64,000 nucleotides of DNA from assembly GCA_965601955.1 (NCBI GenBank), contig OZ271855.1, forward strand, positions 3,844,001 through 3,908,000, written 5' to 3'. How positions within the stretch are numbered: position 1 is the first letter of the stretch; each line of letters begins with the position of its first letter. The position numbers and the translations under genes are program-made. Under the pieces are notes generated by a model. The model searched no databases. It was not told the origin of the DNA and was given only the letters and a program-made list of their open reading frames with translations. Positions 1 to 7,248 of the stretch are shown here, piece by piece. Source of the DNA: RHLJ01 sp965601955. Lineage in GTDB: Bacteria > Bacteroidota > Rhodothermia > Balneolales > Balneolaceae.

Positions 1-1
1 G

Positions 2-1234
2 ATGACGATTGGGCGTTATCCTAAACTCAGTTTAGCTAAAGCAAGAGAGGAATATTCTATTTCTGCCTCTAAATATGAACTCGGAGAAGACCCTGCTGAA
101 AGCAAAGTGCTTGCTAACATCCGAGAAAGAGAAACTCCAACTGTCAAAGAGCTTATATCCCAATATTTGGAATATTGCATATCGAAAAGGAAAAAGACTT
201 GGAAGGAAGATCAGCGTGTCTTTGAAAAAGATGTTATTCCTGTTATTGGTCATATAAGAATTAACAAAGTCACTAAACGGCACATTCGATTTATTCTTAG
301 TGACATTTTGAATAGAGGTTCTCCAGGTATGCATGATCATACACTGGTTTATCTCCGACATCTATTCAATGTTGCCGAGGAATGGGACTACATACTTTCT
401 AATCCATGCAAAGGCATAAAGAAGATCAAACCCCGCCAGTCAAGACAACGTGTTTTGAGCACCAAAGAGATCTGGAAGTTTTGGCATGGCTTAGATCAAT
501 GCGACCTTATTCCAATAGTCAAGCTGGCTTTAAAGTTCACTTTGTGCACCTATACTCGTTCAGGAGAAACAATCAACGCTATGTGGGATCATTTTGATCC
601 AGATAGTGCTCTTTGGACCATCCCTGAATCAATGACGAAAAATAAGCAAGAGCACCGCATACCCCTTAATGGTCCGGCCAAAAATATTCTGAAAGAAATC
701 TTTCCTATCACTGGCGCTTCTGATTATGTATTTGGTTCGACAAGACACACAAAGAGCAAAGACATTGTATTAACTGATTTAAAACCTCTCACAAAATGTG
801 CATTGAGCCAAGGCTTACGATTGAATAGAAAAAGATATATCGGCATCGAAAAACGTTTTACACCCCACGATTTAAGGCGAACGGCTGCAACCATCACTGT
901 TGCTTTGGGATGCCCTGTCGATTGGGCTGAACGATTACTCAACCATACGAAAGGTACTCTTATCCAAGTTTACAACCGTTATTCTTATGACCTAGAAATG
1001 CGTACTGGTTCAGATATTCTAGGGTACGCACTTGAGCGTATTATCTCATGTAAGACTGAGAGCGAAGTTCCATCACTAGAAATATTAAGGAAAGAAATAA
1101 ATGCCAAAGGGTTATTGTATAAGCACTTTTCTTTTATAAAACCCTCTAAACCCATTTTGAACAAATTTGAAGTCAACATTACGGACAGTATCACTGATCA
1201 GTTCATCACAAAATGGGAGGCAATAATAACATAA
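2..1234 (+). CDS. P4-type tyrosine integrase (5' end cut by window)
   Basis: Site-specific tyrosine recombinase that would integrate or excise the genetic island. The first residues (MTIGRYPKLSLAKARE) look like the end of the DUF4102 arm-binding domain of P4-family integrases, so translation probably begins upstream of the window and the visible ATG is internal. A core-binding domain covers about 45-140 and the catalytic domain about 150-350. Catalytic residues are visible as R186 in YTRSGE, H289 and R292 in HDLRR, H315 in LLNHTKG and the nucleophile, probably Y324, in VYNRYSYD. All five are present, so it is probably active. The C-terminal tail of about 60 residues beyond the tyrosine is unusually long. 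P4-type integrases usually target tRNA 3' ends and lie at one end of their island, pointing inward, which matches the orientation here. Confidence 0.93.
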   Translation: MTIGRYPKLSLAKAREEYSISASKYELGEDPAESKVLANIRERETPTVKELISQYLEYCISKRKKTWKEDQRVFEKDVIPVIGHIRINKVTKRHIRFILSDILNRGSPGMHDHTLVYLRHLFNVAEEWDYILSNPCKGIKKIKPRQSRQRVLSTKEIWKFWHGLDQCDLIPIVKLALKFTLCTYTRSGETINAMWDHFDPDSALWTIPESMTKNKQEHRIPLNGPAKNILKEIFPITGASDYVFGSTRHTKSKDIVLTDLKPLTKCALSQGLRLNRKRYIGIEKRFTPHDLRRTAATITVALGCPVDWAERLLNHTKGTLIQVYNRYSYDLEMRTGSDILGYALERIISCKTESEVPSLEILRKEINAKGLLYKHFSFIKPSKPILNKFEVNITDSITDQFITKWEAIIT

Positions 1235-1490
1235 ACGATCTATAAAACGACTTCAAATGGAAGCATGGGAAATAAAGAAACGTCTTCAAATTAAATACGA
1301 ACAGTAATTTATACTAAAGGATCGAACTTTACCCCCCTTATAGTCTTTGTAAGGAACTATTCTTTACGAATATCTATAGACTTTAGAATGATTTTCAAAA
1401 GTAAACCTTGGGTTTACAAAGAACCTTTTTTTTAAAATTGAATTATAGAGATTTAAAGAACATCTAAACATCTTAAATTAATGTATTAGC
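1235..1490. other. AT-rich intergenic region after integrase
   Basis: About 250 bases with no convincing gene. I see no clear terminator, tRNA or attachment repeat in it. It leads directly into a 10-bp tandem repeat. Confidence 0.5.
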
Positions 1491-1548
1491 TGCCCGAATG
1501 TTCCCGAATGTTCCCGAATGTTCCCGAATGTTCCCGAATGTTCCCGAA
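1491..1548. repeat. 10-bp tandem repeat, about 5.5 copies
   Basis: The unit TTCCCGAATG is repeated head to tail without change, apart from one base in the first unit (TGCCCGAATG), and ends in a partial unit. It starts two bases beyond the stop codon of the minus-strand ATPase-like gene. Read in frame through that stop on the minus strand it encodes a 10-residue periodic peptide. This is a simple tandem repeat, not a CRISPR, because there are no spacers. Confidence 0.9.
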
Positions 1549-1549
1549 A

Positions 1550-2893
1550 CTATGAATTAATAATATAAAACCTATCTTTTGTTGTACCTATAGCTTTTAA
1601 AAGATCTTTTTTTACAAGCTTTCGAAAATCACCTCTAATGGTACTTGAATCAACATCGGGATAAAATTCATGCAAGTCACTAGTACGGATTCTTCCTTCT
1701 TTAGCAAGTTCAAGTGCTTTTAATTGCCTTTCATTTAGCTCTTCTGTAATTGCTGAAACAGTTGATGCTTTCTTTTGATTAAAAGTAAGAACAAATGTAT
1801 CACCTCTATCATCAAGCATAGGTTCTGGCAAACCAGCCTTCTCTAAATGATTCTGAATACGAGAAATACCCGTACCAAACGCTTCAATAAGTCCAGCACG
1901 GTAAAATATGTCAGCTAAAAGCCTATTACGCTGTATTGAAGAATGAGTGTCAAGTAATCGGTCTACACTTAAACCCTCAGGCAATCCACCAGGGCTGAAT
2001 ATTATAAGACGATCTGGAAAAAGCTTGATCTGCACCTCAGCTCCTCTGCGATGATAATCTCTATGTAAAACAGCATTCATGAGGCCTTCACGAAAAGCGG
2101 GTAATGGATATTCCCAATTATCTTTTCGTTCAAACCCTTCGGCTGAAATCTCATACCCACGTATCATGTGGTTTTTTATGATTTCTTCTGCTCGTCTTGT
2201 CTGTTGAAACAAATGACCTTCAATCATTTTGTCGTCAAGAACTTCATCATCAAAAGCAAATAGACCGACTCTTACTTTCGCATAGGGAAACAAAAGCTGA
2301 GGGGTTTTCCCAAAAAGAAGTACTGCAGCATTAGTTAAACCATTTTCATTCAGCAAACCTGTTTGCATGAGTATCGTATCTGGATCATTAGGGTCTACTT
2401 CTAAATTAATTCTGCCTTTATCTTGCCCTGTTAAAACAAATCGCTTGATCTCAGCAACATCCAGATCATCAATTGTAATGCCTTTTGCAATTTGGGCATC
2501 CCAAGGAATTTCAGCTAACATTCTATATTTAAGTTGATCTTCACTCATTTCTTGGGTTGTATTACCAACCCTAATATAAAATCGCCCTCTCAGCTGAACA
2601 GGACTTTGGGCTTTGGCGACCTCGATCTCCAAAAATTCTCGACCGTCCCATGTATGAGTTACAATATTTGGTTGAATATTTAGCCCTGCAGTAATTTGGT
2701 TTACAATATTCTGTTGTTGCCTATCTGTAAGTGGGGCGTCTAAAACTTCTCCATTATCCCTCACAGGTATAAATAAAGAACCACCATCGGTGTTTAGAAA
2801 AGCGCAGAGTGTTTTCAGACATCGATCATTAAATGCCTCTTTGCGTTCTACCTTTTGACTTTCTTCTATCTTGGACGGATCAAAATTAGCCAT
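1550..2893 (-). CDS. AlbA_2/Schlafen-type ATP-binding regulator (COG2865-like)
   Basis: Putative DNA- or RNA-binding regulator with an N-terminal AlbA_2 domain (about residues 5-120: a KERKEAFND segment, then LCAFLNTDGGSLFIPV and the GRFYIRVGNTTQ strand typical of the family). A GHKL-like ATPase domain follows around 260-400, with FREGLMNAVLHRDY as N-box, FSPGGLPEG and AFGTGISRI as nucleotide-binding loops. A C-terminal winged-helix segment ends the protein. I chose the start at 2893 because AAGGA lies seven bases upstream; an ATG at 2929 has no ribosome binding site. Such proteins are common in genomic islands and beside toxin-antitoxin or phage genes; the exact role is unknown. The stop codon is TAG, directly followed by a coding-like tandem repeat. 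Confidence 0.85.
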   Translation of the reverse strand: MANFDPSKIEESQKVERKEAFNDRCLKTLCAFLNTDGGSLFIPVRDNGEVLDAPLTDRQQQNIVNQITAGLNIQPNIVTHTWDGREFLEIEVAKAQSPVQLRGRFYIRVGNTTQEMSEDQLKYRMLAEIPWDAQIAKGITIDDLDVAEIKRFVLTGQDKGRINLEVDPNDPDTILMQTGLLNENGLTNAAVLLFGKTPQLLFPYAKVRVGLFAFDDEVLDDKMIEGHLFQQTRRAEEIIKNHMIRGYEISAEGFERKDNWEYPLPAFREGLMNAVLHRDYHRRGAEVQIKLFPDRLIIFSPGGLPEGLSVDRLLDTHSSIQRNRLLADIFYRAGLIEAFGTGISRIQNHLEKAGLPEPMLDDRGDTFVLTFNQKKASTVSAITEELNERQLKALELAKEGRIRTSDLHEFYPDVDSSTIRGDFRKLVKKDLLKAIGTTKDRFYIINS

Positions 2894-3011
2894 TCTATAT
2901 TCCTTGAGTTGGATATCATAGTAAGACAATAAGAATGAAAATAACAGAGTTTAGGTAGCAGAGTACTTTATATAATCAAAATAGTCCTCACTATTAGGTT
3001 TTGAATGACGA

Positions 3012-3296
3012 TTATAACTCATTCTCAATATCAGTTTGATTGATCCATTCCATTAAATCATTGATCCGATAGGCCTTCCTTCTTCCTGAGGAAGTGATTT
3101 CAATGGGAGTAGGGAACTTGCCTTTTCTTCTCTCGCGATACTGTGTTGTTTTATCCAGGGTAGTGATTGTCTCAGCAGCTTCAATGGAAACAAACCCATT
3201 CATCTTGATCATTAACTCTGCAATGATGGCTGCTTCAGTCTCTGCTTGCCCAAGAATAAGGGGGTGTTCCTGATTATTGTATCTTTCATTCATCAT
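3012..3296 (-). CDS. AlpA-like excisionase/HTH regulator
   Basis: Small MerR/AlpA-type winged-helix DNA-binding protein. The C-terminal half carries the fold: VSIEAAETITTLDKTTQYRE as helix-turn-helix, then KGKFPTPIEI and a GRRKAYRINDLMEWI wing and final helix, the usual pattern of excisionases and AlpA activators of island integrases. The start at 3296 is favoured because AGGAAAGGA on the minus strand ends seven bases upstream; an upstream ATG at 3347 would add 17 residues without support. It is divergent from the XRE gene at 3523, with shared inverted repeats between them. The likely role is control of integrase expression or excision directionality. Confidence 0.82.
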   Translation of the reverse strand: MMNERYNNQEHPLILGQAETEAAIIAELMIKMNGFVSIEAAETITTLDKTTQYRERRKGKFPTPIEITSSGRRKAYRINDLMEWINQTDIENEL

Positions 3297-3349
3297 ATAA
3301 TTGTCCTTTCCTATGAATGGGCTTACAGGAATATCCGAACAGTGCAAAA

Positions 3350-3522
3350 CACTCTACGCACAATCATTATTGTTGAATTTCAAGTGCTTACGCTCGTATG
3401 TAATAGGCTGAGAATACTATTTTTGGTTATGTAAAATATAAACCATCGTGTATTGTGCGTAGTCATTACCGGTAAGGTGATATTTAGTACATAAGTCGTC
3501 AACAACATAACCAAGGAGTACA
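3350..3522. promoter_or_regulatory. Divergent intergenic region with inverted repeats
   Basis: This region separates the AlpA-like and XRE genes and must hold both promoters. It contains an 11-bp perfect inverted repeat, CTACGCACAAT at 3354-3364 and ATTGTGCGTAG at 3452-3462, and a 10-bp palindrome TTACCGGTAA at 3466-3475. The extended core ATGACTACGCACA recurs at 5662-5674. These are plausible operators for one of the two flanking regulators or recombinase accessory sites; which one is not decidable from sequence. Confidence 0.5.
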
Positions 3523-3870
3523 ATGATGACATATATCGACTATAAACTGAAAACCCGTGATGATTTTCTTAAAGGACCCGTTGCACAGCTTGTGCATCTA
3601 CGCCATAAAAGAAACCTTACTCAAGAAGAGTTGAATTATCGTTTGGGAGTAGCTGATCGTTTAGTCAGTAAATGGGAATGCGGAACTAGAACCCCAAACA
3701 CATTTAACCTTCATTGTTGGGTGGATGCTCTTGATGGAAAGCTGATCGTAATTGAAAACCGAAATAGACCGCCAAAAACAGAAGAAGGTAAGTTTGGAGT
3801 ATTACGTGGTGATACTGTTCAGTATTACTCTCCTATCAATGACAATTCGAAACCTCGAAAAGCTGCCTAG
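3523..3870 (+). CDS. XRE-family helix-turn-helix regulator
   Basis: A 115-residue protein with one Cro/CI-type helix-turn-helix at about residues 22-60 (LVHLRHKRNLTQEELNYRLG, then VADRLVSKWECGTRTP as recognition helix and following turn). The remainder has no recognised domain. AAGGAG at 3513-3518 lies four bases before the ATG, a clear ribosome binding site. It is divergent from the AlpA-like gene and probably binds operators in the shared intergenic region. Together they look like a lysogeny-type switch for the island. Confidence 0.8.
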   Translation: MMTYIDYKLKTRDDFLKGPVAQLVHLRHKRNLTQEELNYRLGVADRLVSKWECGTRTPNTFNLHCWVDALDGKLIVIENRNRPPKTEEGKFGVLRGDTVQYYSPINDNSKPRKAA

Positions 3871-3886
3871 TGTTTTCATAAATTGC

Positions 3887-3924
3887 GATAAGAGGGTGCT
3901 AGGGATTTTCCAAACCCTCTTATC
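3887..3924 (+). terminator. Hairpin after XRE gene
   Basis: GATAAGAGGGT (3887-3897) pairs perfectly with ACCCTCTTATC (3914-3924) across a 16-base loop. It starts 17 bases after the XRE stop codon. There is no T-tract after it, so it could be a weak terminator, an mRNA-stabilising 3' structure or a protein-binding dyad. Confidence 0.5.
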
Positions 3925-4303
3925 AGCGCATCGGAAAACATCACTAACGAGGGCAAGGTCAATGTCCAAGGAGGGGGATCACCCATTTTGCACAAAGGGG
4001 CTTCACGAAGACACTGCGGAAGAATGGGGATACCTAGACATTGCTTTGTATAACTTTGCGGGAAGTGCACTCACCTACATTTGGTTTTTCAAATGTAACT
4101 CAATAAAAATGAATCGTGTAGGGATGGAATCTATCCCAAAAACTTCTTAGACTCTAATTCCCTGGAGGGACAAATTTCGTTCTTTGACTAAACAAAGAAA
4201 CTTTTAAAAAGCTTCTACTGATTTCCCGACCCTAAAAACTGGTAATTTTTAAGTAGCAAGGGAAGCGGTAACGAAGCCCATCGCCTAATTTCTATATAGA
4301 AAG
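3925..4303. other. Long non-coding stretch in island
   Basis: About 380 bases without a supportable gene. An open frame spanning 3752-4150 overlaps the XRE gene and has no family resemblance. The stretch is less AT-rich than the genes around it, which is why a structured RNA in its right-hand part seems possible. Confidence 0.4.
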
Positions 4304-4384
4304 GGCGTGGGCTCGTTCTGTGTTTTGCTACAGGTATACCAGTACCTTAGGGTGAATGCAGTTACGGGTTCCGCGCCTTTTTTT
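4304..4384 (+). ncRNA. Candidate structured RNA ending in a T-tract
   Basis: GGCGTGG (4304-4310) can pair with CCGCGCC (4371-4377) with one G-U wobble, closing a domain of about 60 bases. Inside it CTGT/ACAG (4318-4333) and the palindrome GGTATACC (4333-4340) can form small hairpins. Seven consecutive T residues follow at 4378-4384. This has the shape of a small RNA or leader with an intrinsic terminator, lying 56 bases before the membrane-protein gene at 4440. No known RNA family was recognised and the folding was done by eye. Confidence 0.3.
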
Positions 4385-4439
4385 GTATCTGCCTATGGAG
4401 GTCATGAAGCATCATTCATAACACATAATCTCCATTAAA

Positions 4440-5042
4440 ATGAACTACCAGATTAACACAGAAAAAGGGACTATCGATCTTTCTTCATTTACAGGTATTG
4501 TTGCCGAAAGTAGTGTTGAAAATACTACCAGAGTATTCGGGTATGGACACGTCAACCAAGGAAGCGGACGTACAAACGTTTCATCAGAAAATATTCGTAC
4601 GCTCAATTTTTGGCTGAAAGGCGATAGCAATAAAGAGATGAACTGCAAAATCAACGGGGACGTTGACCTTAGGATTGGGCAGCGCATTACATTTCTTTGG
4701 AGCCAAAATGGAACTAAGATTGTGTTTAACCATAACACCAGTCGATGGAACTATAGCGGTACGGATTACGGTGTCTTACATGCGGAGAAACTGCTAAACA
4801 AAAAAAAGATACGATTTAGCTCCTACCTAATATTGATATTTATATTATCTCTTAGTGTGGCACTTGTAAGCATTTTAATCCCTTTCTTTATTATTCTTGG
4901 ACCAATTTATCTCTTTATCCTTACGCCCATATTTGGTCCCAAATTGGCGACAAAGAGATTAAATAAGAAAGCTAGTAATCTATTTGAAACCCAGATTAGG
5001 AACGAGGTAAACAAAATCACCCAAGAGTTAGAAAAGCTCTAA
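4440..5042 (+). CDS. Unknown membrane protein
   Basis: I do not recognise a named family. The first 115 residues are soluble and beta-rich, with a pattern (RVFGYGHVNQGSG near residue 32, then NFWLKGDSNKE and a VDLRIGQRITFLWSQNG segment) seen in poorly described accessory proteins of plasmids and islands. Two closely spaced hydrophobic segments at about 127-148 and 150-168 form a hairpin of transmembrane helices, followed by a charged C-terminal tail that may be a coiled coil. It is a single-gene unit between the candidate RNA and a bidirectional terminator. Confidence 0.6.
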   Translation: MNYQINTEKGTIDLSSFTGIVAESSVENTTRVFGYGHVNQGSGRTNVSSENIRTLNFWLKGDSNKEMNCKINGDVDLRIGQRITFLWSQNGTKIVFNHNTSRWNYSGTDYGVLHAEKLLNKKKIRFSSYLILIFILSLSVALVSILIPFFIILGPIYLFILTPIFGPKLATKRLNKKASNLFETQIRNEVNKITQELEKL

Positions 5043-5101
5043 ACCGAGTATGAGTTTTATAACTTGGGCGTTTTGAAACAAAAACCATTTTGCCAATTAA
5101 A

Positions 5102-5139
5102 AAGCTGGTGTCAGCCCCTCAAAGCTTAGACACCGGCTT
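5102..5139. terminator. Bidirectional terminator
   Basis: AAGCTGGTGTC (5102-5112) pairs with GACACCGGCTT (5129-5139) with one wobble. An A-rich run precedes it and a T-rich run follows, so it can serve both the membrane-protein gene and the converging radC gene. Confidence 0.8.
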
Positions 5140-5144
5140 ATTTT

Positions 5145-5609
5145 TCAAAAGTGATTTGGACCATAAACAACAGAGTTATAACCTTGTCGTGTGATGATCA
5201 AATGATCATCTATCGAAATACCGAGCAGCTTCCCTCCTTCCTGGAGTCGCTTCGTTATACTGATATCTGCTGAACTTGCAGTAAGTGTTCCAGACGGATG
5301 ATTATGTGCCAATATGATACTGTTGGCAGCGGCTTTGATAGCATAGGCAAAGATTAAACTCGGCTCAACAATCGTTGCATTACTCCCTCCTTTTGAGATT
5401 TCAGCCAGGCCAAGAACATGTTTTGCATTATCCAGGAACATCACATAAAAAGACTCCTGCAATTCCAAAGTCCCTTTTCGCCAATTCTGTAGAAAAAGAC
5501 TGTACGCCATTTCTGGTGTATTCACTATTGGGCGAATAAGCTCTTGCTGGTTTCGCTTATAAATAAGCTCTACCTCAGCCACTCTAAATAAATCTAATTT
5601 CTCTGACAC
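5145..5609 (-). CDS. radC: RadC-like JAB/MPN-domain protein
   Basis: A short RadC family protein of 154 residues consisting almost only of the MPN/JAB domain; the N-terminal helix-hairpin-helix region of full chromosomal RadC is absent. The zinc-binding signature is clear as the glutamate-containing strand, HNHPSGTLTASSAD with the His-x-His and the conserved Ser and Asp, preceded by ANSIILAHNHPSG. Short RadC copies of this kind are hallmarks of plasmids and integrative elements and some have anti-restriction or unknown roles. Translation starts at a GTG (5609-5607) with AAGGAGGG eight bases upstream; that site lies in a hairpin. Confidence 0.9.
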   Translation of the reverse strand: MSEKLDLFRVAEVELIYKRNQQELIRPIVNTPEMAYSLFLQNWRKGTLELQESFYVMFLDNAKHVLGLAEISKGGSNATIVEPSLIFAYAIKAAANSIILAHNHPSGTLTASSADISITKRLQEGGKLLGISIDDHLIITRQGYNSVVYGPNHF

Positions 5610-5616
5610 AAAAAAC

Positions 5617-5637
5617 CCTCCTTGTACGGTTAGGAGG
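5617..5637 (-). promoter_or_regulatory. Hairpin over the radC ribosome binding site
   Basis: On the minus strand CCTCCT and AGGAGG (5632-5637 and 5617-5622) form a perfect six-pair stem with a nine-base loop. The 3' arm is the Shine-Dalgarno sequence of radC, so folding would hide it. Confidence 0.5.
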
Positions 5638-5661
5638 TGTTTATATAATAATGTTTAAATC

Positions 5662-5674
5662 ATGACTACGCACA
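5662..5674. repeat. Third copy of the ATGACTACGCACA motif
   Basis: ATGACTACGCACA here matches the reverse complement of 3454-3466 exactly and the copy at 3354 in its core. It lies between radC and the nucleotide operon, upstream of both. Confidence 0.6.
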
Positions 5675-5724
5675 GGTCCTGTTTCTTTAACGTACTGGCT
5701 AGATGGAAAAATTACTTATCAGTA

Positions 5725-5775
5725 TGTCGGATATTTCAACAATGTTGGATATTCCGACAAATAGTTTTATATTTG
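5725..5775 (+). promoter_or_regulatory. Promoter with overlapping operator of the nucleotide operon
   Basis: A 35-bp dyad, TGTCGGA (5725-5731) ... CAAC AAT GTTG (5737-5747) ... TCCGACA (5753-5759), lies just upstream of a Bacteroidota-type promoter. The -7 element TATATTTG (5768-5775, consensus TAnnTTTG) is spaced 20 bases from TTG at 5745-5747 as the -33 element. The -33 box is inside the dyad, so a bound repressor would block transcription. The XRE protein encoded second in the operon is the obvious candidate. The ATG of the first gene is 29 bases downstream of the -7 box. Confidence 0.65.
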
Positions 5776-5804
5776 GAACAGTGATTAATTAAGAACTCAA
5801 AGAG

Positions 5805-6083
5805 ATGAACAGAGATATCATATATAAAATAATAACAGACAAAATTCGTGAGAGCCTAGATAAAAGTGGGGTGGGTAGTCCAGAGTTATCGCTTGGAACG
5901 AGAATATATAGTGACATTGAATATTATGATAGCCTTATGGGTACCGAGGTTTGTACACATGTTGCTGATGAATTAAATATTGATACAAAAAAAGCAATGA
6001 AGATTTTTTTTAAAGAAGCAGATTTAAACACTACAATTGAAGACTTAGTTGAAACTATAATGAAGGACATGAATAATAAATGA
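5805..6083 (+). CDS. Acyl-carrier-protein-like protein
   Basis: A 92-residue acidic helical protein that resembles acyl or peptidyl carrier proteins. The segment SDIEYYDSLMGTEVCTHVAD has the DSL motif around the serine that carries phosphopantetheine, followed at the normal distance by ELNID and a final LNTTIEDLVETIM helix that matches the TIxDLvxxI ending of carriers. The match is short and divergent, and no phosphopantetheinyl transferase or acyl-activating enzyme is seen nearby. It is the first gene of an operon and overlaps the next by four bases (ATGA). If it is a carrier it may deliver an acyl or aminoacyl group to a modified nucleotide; this is speculation. Confidence 0.55.
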   Translation: MNRDIIYKIITDKIRESLDKSGVGSPELSLGTRIYSDIEYYDSLMGTEVCTHVADELNIDTKKAMKIFFKEADLNTTIEDLVETIMKDMNNK

Positions 6084-6415
6084 TGGACAGAAAAGATTGT
6101 ATTTCTAAACGACTAAAAGAAGCACGAATAAACTCTGGTTTATCGCAAATACAGATTTCTAAGATATTGGATTTAAGCAGATCAACTATTTCAGAAATTG
6201 AGTCAAATAAAAGGACTGTAAGTGCAGAGGAGTTAGTTGAATTCTCAAGAGCATATTCCGTTAGCCTTAACTGGTTGGCTTGTAATGAAGAAGCTTCAGA
6301 GCAATTCGATAATGACATCTTACTAGCGGCAAGACAAATGCCTAATGTTTCAGAAGATGATTTAAATAAGGTTATTAATCTCCTAAGTGCATTAAAAGCC
6401 CAAAAAAATAAGTAA
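6080..6415 (+). CDS. XRE-family repressor
   Basis: A 111-residue regulator with an N-terminal Cro/CI helix-turn-helix at about residues 9-65 (RLKEARINSGLSQIQISKIL, then DLSRSTISEIESNKRTVSAE and the helix-capping LNWLACNEE). The C-terminal part is short and helical. Its gene overlaps the carrier gene by ATGA and is fused end to start (TAATG) with the ImmA/IrrE protease gene. XRE plus ImmA pairs typically form a repressor and its protease antirepressor, as in ICEBs1. The likely operator is the dyad at 5725-5759. Confidence 0.85.
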   Translation: MMDRKDCISKRLKEARINSGLSQIQISKILDLSRSTISEIESNKRTVSAEELVEFSRAYSVSLNWLACNEEASEQFDNDILLAARQMPNVSEDDLNKVINLLSALKAQKNK

Positions 6416-7248
6416 TGTTCAACAGATATTTAGCGTCTCAAGCGTTGCAAATGGCAACAATTAAGAGAAAAGAAATTAGTCAAGATTATTGGTTGCCATT
6501 CTGCATATATGATGTGTTAGAGAACCAAAATATTGAAATCAGATTTATTGAAACGCCATCAATAGAGGGTATTTATAGTATGAATCCTGGTCCATTAATA
6601 TTAATAGGTTCAGAACGACCGAAAGGCAGGCAAGCTTATACATGTGCACATGAGTATGGGCATCATTCATTTGAACATGGTTATTGTGTAGACGAACTAA
6701 ATAGTGCAAAAAAATATGATGAGAAAGAAATTCTTGCTGATCTCTTTGCAGGCTACTTTCTAATGCCTAAGACTGTCGTTCTTAGAGCAATTAATAGAAG
6801 AGGATTGGAAATAGGAACGATGACACCACTCCAAGTATTTTCCATCGCTTGTAATCTTGGTGTTGGATATTCAACGATCGTTAATCACCTATTTAAAAGT
6901 TTGAATTTAATTTCTAAGCAGCATTACAGTCTACTTATAGAAAAGAGTGTTAAACAGATAAAGCAAACTGTACTTGGCTATGACTTTACCAATGAAATCG
7001 TTTTACTCGACAACTATTGGGAAGGAAGACCTGTGGATTTGAGTGCCGGGGAGCTTCTTGTTACCTCCAATGAAGTTTTAGTTTCAAGTTTTGATCACTA
7101 TGAGTCAATTAGAAATAATTATCATATCTACAGATTTGATAGTCCAGGAATCTATACACTTACTAAAAACAACGGTGACAGCATATTCATTAGGGTTTCT
7201 AGAATGAGTTATTGCGGCTTAAATAGATATAAACATTTAGAAGAATGA
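6415..7248 (+). CDS. ImmA/IrrE-family zinc metallopeptidase
   Basis: Metallopeptidase of the ImmA/IrrE (DUF955) family that probably cleaves the adjacent XRE repressor. The zinc motif HEYGHH is at residues 79-84 (H79, E80, H83) and the third ligand region EILADLFAGYFLMP follows at 105-118. After the protease domain (about 1-180) there is an extra C-terminal domain of about 90 beta-rich residues (LLDNYWEGRPVDLSAGELLV and following), possibly a sensor. The start codon overlaps the previous stop (TAATG) and the end overlaps the next gene by ATGA, so the genes are translationally coupled. In known systems the protease responds to DNA damage or a cell-cell signal. Confidence 0.87.
   Translation: MFNRYLASQALQMATIKRKEISQDYWLPFCIYDVLENQNIEIRFIETPSIEGIYSMNPGPLILIGSERPKGRQAYTCAHEYGHHSFEHGYCVDELNSAKKYDEKEILADLFAGYFLMPKTVVLRAINRRGLEIGTMTPLQVFSIACNLGVGYSTIVNHLFKSLNLISKQHYSLLIEKSVKQIKQTVLGYDFTNEIVLLDNYWEGRPVDLSAGELLVTSNEVLVSSFDHYESIRNNYHIYRFDSPGIYTLTKNNGDSIFIRVSRMSYCGLNRYKHLEE

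Noticed and set aside
1491..1548. Short CRISPR-like repeat
   Set aside because: The units are directly adjacent and 10 bp long, without spacers or cas genes nearby.
3752..4150. Open frame of 132 codons after the XRE gene
   Set aside because: It overlaps the XRE gene by 119 bases in another frame, contains the hairpin at 3887-3924 and shows no domain.
5145..5609. Full chromosomal RadC
   Set aside because: Only the MPN/JAB part is present and no upstream extension in frame restores the N-terminal domain; it is a typical short mobile-element copy.
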